The notes beneath the pieces were generated by a model. The model was not told the origin of the DNA and ran no database searches. It saw only the letters and a list, made by a program, of their open reading frames with translations. Below are positions 16,776 to 25,999 of a stretch of 64,000 nt of DNA, one piece after another; the first letter of the stretch is position 1; each line of letters starts with the position of its first letter. The translations under genes and the position numbers were made by a program. Source of the stretch: Alphaproteobacteria bacterium UBA1301 (GTDB lineage Bacteria > Pseudomonadota > Alphaproteobacteria > Micropepsales > Micropepsaceae); NCBI GenBank assembly GCA_002307725.1, contig DBUB01000011.1:62001-126000 (forward strand), in the 5' to 3' direction.

Positions 16776-17710
16776 AGAATTCCCTGCGCCTTCATCTTTT
16801 CGATGTCGCGCGGCGTCGTCCAGCGGTGGTGCGTCCACAGCCATTGCGCTGGGTCCTTGCGCACCATGGTTTCCACCGCTGCGGTGATTTTGGCAGTCAG
16901 CGCCAGCACATCCGCTTCCGCGTCGCCGGTCGGCGTGAAGGTGACGGGCGGATTGATCGTCATGCGGAAATGGGCGCCGTTCACGCGTTTGCACGAGGTC
17001 GGTAGCAGCGCCGATCCCATCTTCAGCGCCAGCGAGGCCGGGGCGGAGGTGGTCAGCGCATCGCGTCCGAAAAACGGCACCGGCACGCCCTCATAGGTCT
17101 TTTGGTCGACCAGCATGAAGATGGACTTGCCACGCCGCAGCAGCGTGAAGATGCGCCGCGTGCCTTGCGCGCCTTTGGTGATTTGTTCGGCCGGACCGCG
17201 CACGCCGCGCTGCTTGGTAATCCAACGTGCCACATACGGATTGTTCGGCGGGCGATAGACGAGGCCCCCCTCATAGCCGAGATGCGCGGCGGCGATCGGC
17301 ATCGCTTCCCAATTGGCGAGATGCCCGGAAATGAACATGACACCTTTGCCCGCGGCGATGGCCGCATCGGCATATTCGGTGCCGTCGATTTCGATGCGTT
17401 GGCCGGGACCGAGAGTCATCTTGTCGAGATGAGAATATTCGCCGACCACGCGTCCGAGGTTGTCGCAGACTTGGCGCACGATAGCTTCAATTTCGTCCGG
17501 CGTCTTATCGGGATAGGCAGCTTTCAGGTTCTGGCGTGCCGTATTGGCGGTCGGCAGGTGCGAATAGATGTGCCGCCCGATGAACCCGCCCAAAGCCGAG
17601 GCGGCATCGATGCCGATCAGCCGGAACAGTGCCATGAAGGCGAAAAACGGCGCGGCCTCGCCGAGAAACCGCAACTTCTTGCCGAAGGACAGACCCGCCG
17701 AAGTTTTCAT
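16772..17710 (-). CDS. lpxL: Lipid A acyltransferase, LpxL/HtrB family
   Basis: Adds a secondary acyl chain to a hydroxyacyl group of Kdo2-lipid IVA at the inner membrane. The 312-residue protein has an N-terminal membrane-associated segment (about residues 18-45), the catalytic HLANWE motif (HxxxxE type) and the downstream RPPNNPYVARWI and VDQKTYEGVPVPFFGR blocks of the family. The ATG at 17710 follows a GTG at 17713 and gives the natural start. Last gene of the minus-strand lipid A run, 10 bases after lpxK. The acyl-chain specificity is not predictable, so the symbol marks the family only. Confidence 0.88.
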   Translation of the reverse strand: MKTSAGLSFGKKLRFLGEAAPFFAFMALFRLIGIDAASALGGFIGRHIYSHLPTANTARQNLKAAYPDKTPDEIEAIVRQVCDNLGRVVGEYSHLDKMTLGPGQRIEIDGTEYADAAIAAGKGVMFISGHLANWEAMPIAAAHLGYEGGLVYRPPNNPYVARWITKQRGVRGPAEQITKGAQGTRRIFTLLRRGKSIFMLVDQKTYEGVPVPFFGRDALTTSAPASLALKMGSALLPTSCKRVNGAHFRMTINPPVTFTPTGDAEADVLALTAKITAAVETMVRKDPAQWLWTHHRWTTPRDIEKMKAQGIL

Positions 17711-17720
17711 CACAGCGCGG

Positions 17721-18698
17721 CTATCGCGCCCTGCCTAGCCTGTCAAGCAACCGATCTAAACCGTAGGGTTCGATGGTGGCGATGACGGGCAGGAAGGAGA
17801 TGCCGTCGCGGTCGGATTCCGCGATCCGGAGGTAGTCTTTTTCGGTGGTGACGAGTTGGGCGCCGTCCGCGCGGGCCTTCAGATGGTTCAACTCCTGATT
17901 GCTATAGGAGTGGTGGTCGGCGAAGGCGATGGTGTCGATCAATTCGGCGCCCAGTCCGGCGAGGGTGCGGAACAGCTTTTCGGGACGGCCGATACCGGCA
18001 AATGCCACCACACGACTCCCATTCCAGTCCGTGCCCGCCGCAGGCGCCACATGGGCCCGCAACACCGGCCCCTCAAATCCAGGAAGATTGAATGCGGGCA
18101 GGTGAGGGCTTCCGTCGCCGGTCACGATGACCGCATCGGCTCGGGCAAGGCCTTGTGCCACGGGCTCGCGCAAAGGCCCGGCGGGCAGGACGCGTCCGTT
18201 ACCGAAGCCGCGTTCCCCGTCCACCACGACCAGTGACAGGTCTTTCGCCAGGGTGAAGTTCTGATGACCATCATCCATCACGATGATATCGGCGCCACGT
18301 TCCACCGCCAGCATCGCGCCTTGGCAACGGTCGCGGGAAACCACGGTCGCCGCCTTACGGGCCAACAGCAGAGGTTCGTCGCCGACATCTGCCGCGGTGT
18401 GGCTCTTGCTGACCACGACGGGTCCGGCCAGCCGGCCGCCATAGCCGCGCGTCAGAAAGAACGGGTTCTTGCCGTGGGCAATGATCGCATCGGCAACTGC
18501 AATGGCGACCGGCGTCTTACCGGTGCCGCCAGCCGAAATGTTGCCAATACAAACGACCGGCACCCGGGCGCGATATGGCGTGGCGTTTTGCGCCTTCCAG
18601 CGCACGGTGGCGCCATAGAGCCAGCCGAGAGGTGCTAGCACGGCCGCGGCGATCTTTGCGGCAGCATCGTCGCGATCCCAGAAGTCAGGTGCGCGCAT
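17721..18698 (-). CDS. lpxK: Tetraacyldisaccharide 4'-kinase
   Basis: Phosphorylates the 4' position of the lipid A disaccharide to form lipid IVA on the cytoplasmic face of the inner membrane. The 325-residue P-loop kinase begins with the typical APDFWDRDDAAAKIAAAVLAPLGWLYG amphipathic region, then the Walker A GNISAGGTGKTPVAIAVAD, and further DGHQNFTLAKDLSLVVVD, GNGRVLPAGPLREP and the C-terminal AFADHHSYSNQEL block. The start overlaps the end of waaA by 14 bases, which implies coupled translation. Confidence 0.95.
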   Translation of the reverse strand: MRAPDFWDRDDAAAKIAAAVLAPLGWLYGATVRWKAQNATPYRARVPVVCIGNISAGGTGKTPVAIAVADAIIAHGKNPFFLTRGYGGRLAGPVVVSKSHTAADVGDEPLLLARKAATVVSRDRCQGAMLAVERGADIIVMDDGHQNFTLAKDLSLVVVDGERGFGNGRVLPAGPLREPVAQGLARADAVIVTGDGSPHLPAFNLPGFEGPVLRAHVAPAAGTDWNGSRVVAFAGIGRPEKLFRTLAGLGAELIDTIAFADHHSYSNQELNHLKARADGAQLVTTEKDYLRIAESDRDGISFLPVIATIEPYGLDRLLDRLGRAR

Positions 18699-19953
18699 CG
18701 AGCATCTTCACCACAGTAGCGACGGTTTTGGCGACGGCCCCGCCGAGATCGGCGGCACCCATCTTCGCTGCATCACCGAGTCTGGCTGCTTCCGCCGGAT
18801 CGTTGAGGAGTTTGGTCGTGAGGCTGGCGATATCGCTGGCGGCATTGACCAATCCGACACCTTGCGCGGCGAGCAGGGCGTCGAAGGCGGTAGTGAAATT
18901 GTAAATATGCGGGCCGGTCAGTACGGCGCATCCGAGCTTGGCTGGTTCGAGCGGATTTTGCCCGCCATGCCGGATCAAGCTGCCGCCGATGAAACAGAAT
19001 CGCGTCAGGCGATAGAACAGGCCGAGCTCGCCCATGGTGTCGGCGATATAGACGGCGGTGTCGCCCTCCGGCAGTTCGCCGGTGGAGCGGCGTTTGGTGT
19101 TGCGGCTGCCGCACAACATCGCGATGTCGCCGGCGCGCTGGATGTGGCGCGGCACGATGATGGTGAGCAAATTCGGGAAGGTGCGGCGCAGCGCGTCGTG
19201 GGCGGGAAGGATGGTTTCTTCTTCACCCGGATGAGTCTGTGCCGCCAGCAAAATGGGGCGCGCGCCGATCGCCGTGCGCAGTTCTGCCAGTTTGACCGGA
19301 TCGGCGGGCAGCACCGGCGCATCGGCTTTCAGACTGCCGATGACCTGCACGTTCGGCGTACCGAGGTCGCGGAAACGGGCGCCGATCTCTTCGTCTTGCG
19401 CCAAGCACACCTGATACGACGACAGGATTGCCGCTGCGGTCTTGCGTGCCCAACGCCAGCTTCGGAACGAACGCTCTGTCATACGGGCGTTGATCAGCGC
19501 CAGTTTGACGCCGCGCTGGCGCGCGCCAAGGATCAGATTGGGCCAAATGTCGGAATCAACGAACAGTCCGGCCTCAGGTTTCCAATGATCGAGAAACCGC
19601 GCCGTCGCGCCGGGCGTATCGACCGGAATAAACTGGTGAAAAGCGCCCTCCGGCAGCCGGTCTTGCATCACCTTGGCCGAGGTCACCGTACCGCTGGTGA
19701 GCAGTACGGAGCAGGGTACCGCCTTCAGCAATGCATCGATGAGTGGCAGGGCCGCGACGCATTCGCCGACGCTCGCGCCATGCACCCAGATCAGTGTGCC
19801 CTCGGGCCGTGGCTTGGCGCCATGGCCGAGCCGCTCCCTGTTGCGTTCCAGATGCTCTTTGCCGCGCAAGGTGCGCCGGCGCAGCAGCATCGGCACGGCC
19901 GGCGACAGCAGTGTGGTGACGATACGATAGGCTGTGATGCCGAAGGGTGTCAT
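18685..19953 (-). CDS. waaA: 3-deoxy-D-manno-octulosonic acid (Kdo) transferase
   Basis: Transfers Kdo from CMP-Kdo onto lipid IVA (GT30 family), anchored to the inner membrane by one N-terminal helix. The 422-residue protein starts MTPFGITAYRIVTTLLSP, and shows GTLIWVHGASVGE (catalytic glutamate), LLTSGTVTSAKVM, FIPVDTPGATARFLDHWKP, LINARMTERS and the C-terminal GGSLIRHGGQNPLEPA motif of the family. Whether it adds one or two Kdo units cannot be told. It overlaps both neighbours (msbA by 4 bases, lpxK by 14). Confidence 0.95.
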   Translation of the reverse strand: MTPFGITAYRIVTTLLSPAVPMLLRRRTLRGKEHLERNRERLGHGAKPRPEGTLIWVHGASVGECVAALPLIDALLKAVPCSVLLTSGTVTSAKVMQDRLPEGAFHQFIPVDTPGATARFLDHWKPEAGLFVDSDIWPNLILGARQRGVKLALINARMTERSFRSWRWARKTAAAILSSYQVCLAQDEEIGARFRDLGTPNVQVIGSLKADAPVLPADPVKLAELRTAIGARPILLAAQTHPGEEETILPAHDALRRTFPNLLTIIVPRHIQRAGDIAMLCGSRNTKRRSTGELPEGDTAVYIADTMGELGLFYRLTRFCFIGGSLIRHGGQNPLEPAKLGCAVLTGPHIYNFTTAFDALLAAQGVGLVNAASDIASLTTKLLNDPAEAARLGDAAKMGAADLGGAVAKTVATVVKMLDART

Positions 19954-21764
19954 GCCGGAACTTGCTCGACCGAGGGCGACTCAACCGTTTCGTCGTGATG
20001 ATACAGCCTGGCGTACAACCCGCCTTTGGTTATGAGTTCGCCGTGCGTTCCCGCTTCCACCACGCGGCCCCGGTCGAGCACATAAAGCCTATCGGCGTCG
20101 GCAACGGTGGAGAGCCGGTGGGCGATCACGATGGTGGTGCGGTTCTTCATCAGGCGGGTCAATGCTTCCTGCACCTGCCGCTCGCTTTCGGTATCGAGCG
20201 CGGAGGTGGCTTCGTCGAGCAGCAGGATTGGCGCATTGCGCAGCATAGCGCGGGCAATGGCGATGCGCTGGCGTTGCCCGCCGGAGAGCTTCAGCCCGCC
20301 TTCGCCGACGCGGGTGTCATAGGCTTCCGGCAGCGCGATGATGAAGTCGTGTGCGGCGGCATCATGCGCGGCTTGTTCAATGTCGGCGCGCGAGGCGCCC
20401 GGCCGTCCGAGTGCGATATTCGTCGCTACGCTCTCATCGAATAGGATCGGCTCTTGCGTCACCAACGCAATGTTGCGGCGAAGCGATTCCAGCGTCACCT
20501 GCCGGATGTCGTGACCGTCGATGGCGATGCTGCCGTCATCGACGTCGTAGAACCGCAGCAGCAGATTGAAGATCGTCGTCTTGCCCGATCCCGACGGTCC
20601 GACGAGAGCGACTTTGCTGCCCGGTTTGACATGGAGATCGACACCACGCACCGCCGGAGCATTGGCATCGGCACTATAAGTGAACGAGACGTTATTGAAC
20701 GTCACGCTACCGCCGGCCGGCGCATGCGCAACCGTCAACGTGTTGGCGTCTTTGGTATCGACGATATGCGGCCTTGCGTCGATCATGGCGAAGACGCGGG
20801 CGGCGGCGGTGAGGCCGCTCGAAGCGATCGGCCAGAGTTGGCTTAAGTTGCGCACCGGTTGCTGCGCCAGCAGCAAAGCGCCCATGAAGACGGCAAAATC
20901 GCCGGGCTGGAGGTGATGATGGGCGATCTGCCGGCCCGCGTACCAAATCACGGCGCCGACCACGATACCCATGAAAACGTCGGTTACGGGAACCGCCGAG
21001 GCGCGCCGCTTGGCCAGTTTGATGAGCTGTTTCAAGCGCAGTTGCAGCCGGTCACTCGTAATCTTGGAGGTGTATGCTTCCAAGCCGTAAGCTTTGATGA
21101 CGCGCCGGCCTTCCAGCGCTTCGACGATGGCGGTGGAGAGCGAGCCGGTCTCGTCCATGTTGCGTTTGGTGGCGCGGCGGATCGAGCTGCCGATGCGTTC
21201 CATCGCCCAAGCCACGCCCGGCACCGCAATCGCGCAGATCAGCGTCAGCTTCCAGTCGGCATAGACCATCGCCGCGACCAGCGCGACCAGGGTGATGGAT
21301 TCGAGCCAGACGGCGGCGACGCCTTTGGCGATGGCATCGCGCATCAAGGTGGCATCGTAAAGGAAATTGGAGACGAACGACCCCGAATGCAGGGCGTTGA
21401 TCTGCGCCAGATCGCGCCGCACCAGCGAATCGAACATGTCATGCTGGGCGGCGGTGACGACGCGTTCGCCCAAGGTGTCGACGCGCGATTGCTGAATGAA
21501 ATAGGAGAAGGCCCGCAGCCACAGTACGCCGCACACTTCCAGCGGGAGAATCCAGATGGCTGGTGTCGCGGTCACCGGTGATCCCGCCGGGCTGGGCAAG
21601 AGCAGATTGAAGGCAGGTCCCAACAGCCTGGCAAGCGCGCCTGTGGTCAGCGCCGTCACGATCATAAAGAAGATCGCGATGGCGAGCGTCGTCTTCTGCG
21701 CCCCGAGATAATCGCGGGCGATCCGCCGTACGATCCCGATGGTGTTGGCCGGTGTTTCCTTCAT
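19950..21764 (-). CDS. msbA: Lipid A export ABC transporter
   Basis: Half-transporter that flips lipid A core across the inner membrane as a homodimer. The 604-residue protein has a six-helix membrane domain (about residues 20-330) and an ATPase domain with Walker A GPSGSGKTTIFNLLLRFYD, Q-loop VTQEPILFDESVATNI, signature LSGGQRQRIAIARA, Walker B ILLLDEATSALD and the switch histidine IVIAHRLSTV. The ATG at 21764 is chosen since the open frame upstream only runs antisense into the next gene. Position between pmbA/IMPase and waaA-lpxK supports lipid A as substrate. Confidence 0.93.
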   Translation of the reverse strand: MKETPANTIGIVRRIARDYLGAQKTTLAIAIFFMIVTALTTGALARLLGPAFNLLLPSPAGSPVTATPAIWILPLEVCGVLWLRAFSYFIQQSRVDTLGERVVTAAQHDMFDSLVRRDLAQINALHSGSFVSNFLYDATLMRDAIAKGVAAVWLESITLVALVAAMVYADWKLTLICAIAVPGVAWAMERIGSSIRRATKRNMDETGSLSTAIVEALEGRRVIKAYGLEAYTSKITSDRLQLRLKQLIKLAKRRASAVPVTDVFMGIVVGAVIWYAGRQIAHHHLQPGDFAVFMGALLLAQQPVRNLSQLWPIASSGLTAAARVFAMIDARPHIVDTKDANTLTVAHAPAGGSVTFNNVSFTYSADANAPAVRGVDLHVKPGSKVALVGPSGSGKTTIFNLLLRFYDVDDGSIAIDGHDIRQVTLESLRRNIALVTQEPILFDESVATNIALGRPGASRADIEQAAHDAAAHDFIIALPEAYDTRVGEGGLKLSGGQRQRIAIARAMLRNAPILLLDEATSALDTESERQVQEALTRLMKNRTTIVIAHRLSTVADADRLYVLDRGRVVEAGTHGELITKGGLYARLYHHDETVESPSVEQVPA

Positions 21765-21834
21765 AGTTCCGGGGTTTAGCACGGGCTCTGCCGCCCGGCG
21801 AGGGCCGGATGCAAAACCGGTTAGCCCGGCGCCG

Positions 21835-22620
21835 TCACGTTTTGGGAGCGTTATCAAGCCGGGACCGTAAAACGGCATGCAGCTTCGGCCCTGCTGCCAA
21901 GGCCGAGGGTTGCACGACATCCTCACGGTTGTAGCGCGGTTCGGCGCCGTCGACGGAGGTGAGCAGTCCGCCCGCCTCGCGGATAATGAGATCGGCTGCC
22001 GCCAGGTCCCAGTCGTGCAGCTCGGCCATGGTGATGGCGGCGTCGAATTTGCCCGCTGCCACCAGCGCAACGCGATAAGCGATCGAGTTCGGGTTTTCCA
22101 CATGCATCGGCGGCCACGGCTGATCCCAGCGCGGATGGCTGAACGTCGCTTTGCTCGCCAGCATGTTGCAGCCTTCGAGGCTTTCGGTCGCCGAAACGTG
22201 AATGCGCGTCCCGTTGAGGAACGCGCCTTCGCCCGCCGCCGCCAGGAAACATTCGTCCGTAATCGGATTATAGACGCAGGAACTCACTGGCCGTTCGTCC
22301 TCCACCACTGCGACGCAGATGGTGAAATGCGGCCGCCGCTTGACGAAGGCGAGCGTGCCGTCGATCGGATCGACCACGAACACGCGATGCGCCGCGAAAC
22401 GCGATTTGTCGTCTTCGGTTTCCTCCGACAGCCAAGCGTATTCCGGGCGGGCGCCGCGCAGCGCCCCGTTGAGATAGGTGTTGACGGCAATATCGGCTTC
22501 GGTCACCGGGCTGCCGTCGGACTTGTTCCAGGTTTCGCAGGAACGGGCGAAGATATCGCGCGCGATGGTGCCCGCCGTGCGCACCGAATCCTCCAGCAGC
22601 TTGAGATCATGCGCCGGCAA
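21835..22620 (-). CDS. Inositol monophosphatase family phosphatase, CysQ-like
   Basis: A 261-residue magnesium-dependent, lithium-sensitive-type phosphatase. Metal-site motifs are visible: SEETEDD near residue 65, VVDPIDGTLAFVKRRP (DPIDGT signature) and WDLAAADLIIREAGG near the C-terminus. Family members hydrolyse inositol phosphates, 3'-phosphoadenosine 5'-phosphate or fructose 1,6-bisphosphate; the FVKRRP stretch after DGT is seen often in CysQ/PAP phosphatase-like proteins, but this is not decisive. The start overlaps the end of pmbA by 14 bases; msbA follows after 70 bases. Confidence 0.88.
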   Translation of the reverse strand: MPAHDLKLLEDSVRTAGTIARDIFARSCETWNKSDGSPVTEADIAVNTYLNGALRGARPEYAWLSEETEDDKSRFAAHRVFVVDPIDGTLAFVKRRPHFTICVAVVEDERPVSSCVYNPITDECFLAAAGEGAFLNGTRIHVSATESLEGCNMLASKATFSHPRWDQPWPPMHVENPNSIAYRVALVAAGKFDAAITMAELHDWDLAAADLIIREAGGLLTSVDGAEPRYNREDVVQPSALAAGPKLHAVLRSRLDNAPKT

Positions 22621-23953
22621 CGGTCATCCCCTCGATGCGGATGGTGGGGGCGTTGGTGCCATAGCGGAAGACGAGATCGCTGGCGGGCGTCAGCTTGCGA
22701 TACATATCCTTCAAATTGCCCGCGATGGTTACTTCCGAAACCGGATAGGCGATCTTGCCGTTCTCGATCCAGAAACCCGAGGCGCCGCGGCTGTAATCAC
22801 CGGTGACGGAATTGACACCCATGCCCATCAGCTCGGTGACGTAGAAGCCTTCTTTGATGTCGGCGATCAACTCCTCAGGCGAAAGCGTGCCCGCTGCCAT
22901 ATAGAAATTGGTGCAAGACGGATGCGGCGGGCCGCCGGTGCCGCGCGCGGCATGGCCGGTGGTTTCCAAACCGAGTTGCTTGGCGCTGGCGCAATCGAGC
23001 AGCCAGGTCTTCAACACGCCGTTTTCCACCACCGCCATTTTGCGATTGGCAACGCCTTCGCCGTCGAATGGCTTCGAGCGCAAGCCGCGGATGCGATGGG
23101 GATCGTCGATGATGGTGATGCCGGGGGCGAAGATTTCCTGGCCCATCCGGTCCTTCAGGAAGCTGACCCCGCGCGCGATGGCCGCGCCTGAAATCGCGCC
23201 TGCCAGATGGCCGATCAGCCCCGCCGACTCGCGCGGATCGAACACCACCGGCACCGCCTGGCTTTTGGCTTTGCGGGGGTGGAGACGCGCCACCGTGCGC
23301 TCCCCGGCGCGGCGGCCAACAATTTCGGCGCTTTCCAGATCGGCGGCGCGGCGGGCGCTGGTGTAATCGTAATCGCGCTCCATCTCGGTGCCTTCGCCCG
23401 CCAGCACGGCGACGCTGATCGAGTGGCTGGTGCCGGCATAACGGCCGAAGAAGCCTTCCGAAGTGGCCAGCGCAATGGCGTAGCGGCTGAACCCGGCACC
23501 GCCGCCTTCCGAATTGGTGACACCACGCACCGCCAGCGCGGCGCCTTCCACGGCGCGGGCTTGCTCGACCAGGGTATCGGCCGAGGGCTCGTCCGCGTCT
23601 TCGAGATCGAGGACGGGGATGGTCCGCGCCAGACGATCGGGCGGGGCGAGGCAAGCGAAGCGGTCTTCCGGCGCCAGCTTGGCCATAGTGACGGCGCGGC
23701 CGGGCAGGGCGAGAACCGCCTCTTTGCTGAGGTCGGTGGACGAGACGAACGCCACTTTCTGGCCGACGAAGACCCGCAGGCCGATGTCCGAGGCCTCGGA
23801 GCGCTCGACGTCCTCCAGCTTTCCCAGGCGATAAGACACGCTGGCCGAGACGTTTTCGACATACAGCGCATCGGCGGCATCGGCACCGGCCTTTTGAGCG
23901 GCGGCGATCAGGTCCTGCAACAGGGCCTCAGGCTTTTCGGCTGGATTGGTCAT
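22607..23953 (-). CDS. pmbA: TldE/PmbA subunit of the TldD/TldE protease
   Basis: The 448-residue partner of TldD; the heterodimer is a cytosolic zinc protease that trims unfolded or modified peptides (for example microcin B17 precursor and CcdA antitoxin in E. coli). PmbA itself lacks the HExxxH site, as seen here. Family blocks are SYRLGKLEDVERSEASDIGLRVF, RGVSFLKDRMGQEIF, DDPHRIRGLRSKPFDGEG and TGDYSRGASGFWIENG. The ATG at 23953 gives MTNPAEKPEALLQDL; the frame continues upstream without similarity. First gene of the minus-strand run leading into lipid A genes. The catalytic partner tldD lies at 49.9-51.4 kb. Confidence 0.93.
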   Translation of the reverse strand: MTNPAEKPEALLQDLIAAAQKAGADAADALYVENVSASVSYRLGKLEDVERSEASDIGLRVFVGQKVAFVSSTDLSKEAVLALPGRAVTMAKLAPEDRFACLAPPDRLARTIPVLDLEDADEPSADTLVEQARAVEGAALAVRGVTNSEGGGAGFSRYAIALATSEGFFGRYAGTSHSISVAVLAGEGTEMERDYDYTSARRAADLESAEIVGRRAGERTVARLHPRKAKSQAVPVVFDPRESAGLIGHLAGAISGAAIARGVSFLKDRMGQEIFAPGITIIDDPHRIRGLRSKPFDGEGVANRKMAVVENGVLKTWLLDCASAKQLGLETTGHAARGTGGPPHPSCTNFYMAAGTLSPEELIADIKEGFYVTELMGMGVNSVTGDYSRGASGFWIENGKIAYPVSEVTIAGNLKDMYRKLTPASDLVFRYGTNAPTIRIEGMTVAGA

Positions 23954-24177
23954 GCCCCCGTTTTCGCCCGCCGGGCCCCGGAAGGCAAGGATGGTGGCCC
24001 CCGGGCCACGCAAGATTATTGTTTTGCAGATTTTGCGTTTGGAGGGCGCGCGGGCGGACCGGCACACCGTCGCGGATGGATCAAATAGTCCACCTCTGAT
24101 GGGAACGGCACCCGCACCCGTCAAGCCACCCTCGACACAGGTGGCGCAGAGAGATGTCAGTGTGGCACTGTTGCCAA

Positions 24178-24215
24178 ATGCAATCGATTGCATATGACAA
24201 TCCTGTCGCTATAGT
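24178..24215 (+). promoter_or_regulatory. LacI-type operator and promoter of the porin gene
   Basis: ATGCAATCGATTGCAT (24178-24193) is a perfect 16-base palindrome with the central CG and AATCGATT core typical of LacI-family operators. Its right end supplies a -35 box TTGCAT (24188-24193), followed after 16 bases by TATAGT (24210-24215) as -10. A bound repressor would cover the -35 region. The leader to the porin start would be about 125 bases. No LacI-type gene is in the window. Confidence 0.65.
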
Positions 24216-24348
24216 CCCTAACTGCCGCAAGGCGGACCACAAAATATTGGCGCGGCGGAGCTGGACATCCGGACGGATTGCCCCTCTCGAGGGATGCTTT
24301 GTCCTTTTGCTGGCGCCCGGACGCGACGGGGAGAGGACTTTGAAGAAT

Positions 24349-25782
24349 ATGGGCATTCGCGGCGACCGTGCCGTCTGGGGATATGGGCGCAGGATCGTTG
24401 CGGGGGCCGTTGCGCTGGCCGCAATCGGCGGCTTTGCGTCGGCTCATGCCGAGACTGCGAAGAATGTCGAAGCGGCCGATTACGATTCGAACGCGGTCAT
24501 GACGCGGCTCGATGCCTCGTTCCTTCGCAGGGGCCTCAACTCGCCCGCGCCGTCCTATAAGGATTCGTTACTGGGCGATTATGCCGGTTTCCGGTCGGCG
24601 CTGGCCGATTATGGTTTTGGGTTCCAAGTGGATGATACCGAAACCCTCAGCTACAACCTGCTCGACGTCGCGCGCCGCGGACCGGGGCCGTTGCTCGGAC
24701 CGGGGCTGAAACGCAGCACGCAGCAGTACGGCGGGCAACGCCCTACCTATGTCCACACGACATTGATGTATCTGCTGTACGACCTGACGCAATGGGGCGT
24801 GCCCGACGGCCAATTGCTGGTCGGCAGCGCCATGTCGTGGGCGTCCTGGCAGCCGCAAGGCCCCAGCAAGGTCGGTCTATTTGGTCTGTCCTGGTACCAG
24901 ACGGCCTTCGACAAGCGGCTCGAAATCAAGGTCGGCTATATCGCCAACAATTCCGAGTGGATCGGAACGTCCATCGGCGGCAGCTATGCCAGTCCGCTGG
25001 GCGGCAGTTCCAGCATTCAATATGCGATGGGGCTGACGACGGCCGGCGTTCAGCCGACGGCCCGCGTGACGTGGCACATCACCGACAATCTTTACGAGCA
25101 GTTGGGCGTGATGCGCTCCTATCCGATCGGCGGTCCCACCGGATCGACCATGATGGACAACGAGCATTTCAATCCCACGGGCTTCAATATCACGATGCCC
25201 AACGGCAAGCTCCTTGTCATGAACGAGGTCGGCTACAAATCCCCGGCGGCGCCCGGCGAGCCTTTCCTGTGGCTGCGGGCGGGCCTGATGCACAACGAAT
25301 CCCGCTACACCAATCACAAGGTCGGAGGCATCAACAGCGGTATCGATTCCGGCTATTTCCTCGGCGATCTCCAGCTTCTGCAGTTTGATCCGGAAACGGC
25401 TTCCAGTGCGCGGCGCGGATTGTATGGCGGCTTTTCGGCCATGTTCGGCCCGGCGCAGAATTTGGGTATCTACAAATATTTCGAAGGGCGCTTCTATGTC
25501 ACCGGGCCGTTCGCGTCCCGCGCCGACGACCAGGTTGCCTTCGTCTATTCCTATAACGCCGTGAACAAGTATTCCCGCAATGCCATCAATCTCAACACGG
25601 CCACGACGGGACTATTCGCCAACGCCTATGCGGCGAGCTACCTGATGACCTACACATACCGCGTGGTGCCGGGCATGTACCTCACCGGCGGCCTGTCCTA
25701 TGCCGGAAATCCCAGCGTCGTTCGCACGCCGGGCGAGGGACATGCCTTGAACGGTCAGCTCACTTTGTTCTTCCACCTCTGA
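24349..25782 (+). CDS. OprB-family carbohydrate-selective porin
   Basis: A 477-residue outer-membrane beta-barrel. The signal peptide runs to about residue 33 with AHA before the likely cleavage site, followed by a short helical linker and alternating aromatic strands typical of OprB porins (for example LLGDYAGFRSALADYGFGFQVD, LVGSAMSWASWQP, LWLRAGLMHNESRY and the barrel-closing LTGGLSYAGNPS...QLTLFFHL). It probably admits sugars or oligosaccharides. The start is ATG 24349 or TTG 24340 with a GAGAGGA SD at 24331-24337; the long upstream frame is rejected because it crosses the promoter. Probably controlled by the LacI-type operator upstream. Confidence 0.85.
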   Translation: MGIRGDRAVWGYGRRIVAGAVALAAIGGFASAHAETAKNVEAADYDSNAVMTRLDASFLRRGLNSPAPSYKDSLLGDYAGFRSALADYGFGFQVDDTETLSYNLLDVARRGPGPLLGPGLKRSTQQYGGQRPTYVHTTLMYLLYDLTQWGVPDGQLLVGSAMSWASWQPQGPSKVGLFGLSWYQTAFDKRLEIKVGYIANNSEWIGTSIGGSYASPLGGSSSIQYAMGLTTAGVQPTARVTWHITDNLYEQLGVMRSYPIGGPTGSTMMDNEHFNPTGFNITMPNGKLLVMNEVGYKSPAAPGEPFLWLRAGLMHNESRYTNHKVGGINSGIDSGYFLGDLQLLQFDPETASSARRGLYGGFSAMFGPAQNLGIYKYFEGRFYVTGPFASRADDQVAFVYSYNAVNKYSRNAINLNTATTGLFANAYAASYLMTYTYRVVPGMYLTGGLSYAGNPSVVRTPGEGHALNGQLTLFFHL

Positions 25783-25961
25783 GGCGGCGAGGTGGTGCGG
25801 TTTTTCCTGGCCGTGCTGCGGAGCGCCGGTGTTCCTTTTTGAAGTGGTGGAACGCACGCGAGAGTTCGGCAGGTTCCAGTCCCGCGGCGGAAAAAACACC
25901 GCTTCCGGCCAGGTGTGCCGCGCATCTGTTCGCGCTGGTGCAAGCGATCGAGGACGAGATA

Positions 25962-25976
25962 CTCAGCTTAGCTGAG
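25962..25976 (+). promoter_or_regulatory. 15-base inverted repeat upstream of the orphan HTH gene
   Basis: CTCAGCT-T-AGCTGAG is a perfect inverted repeat with a one-base centre, lying 24 bases before the first possible start of the XRE-type gene. Small HTH antitoxins usually repress their own promoter through such a site, so an operator is a reasonable inference. Confidence 0.45.
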
Positions 25977-25999
25977 ACCGTTTCTATTTCCAGATCGCT

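Noticed and set aside
25783..25999. Remnant of a RelE/HigB-type toxin
   Set aside because: I read all three plus-strand frames and found no convincing toxin-like stretch; the translated similarity was too weak to claim.
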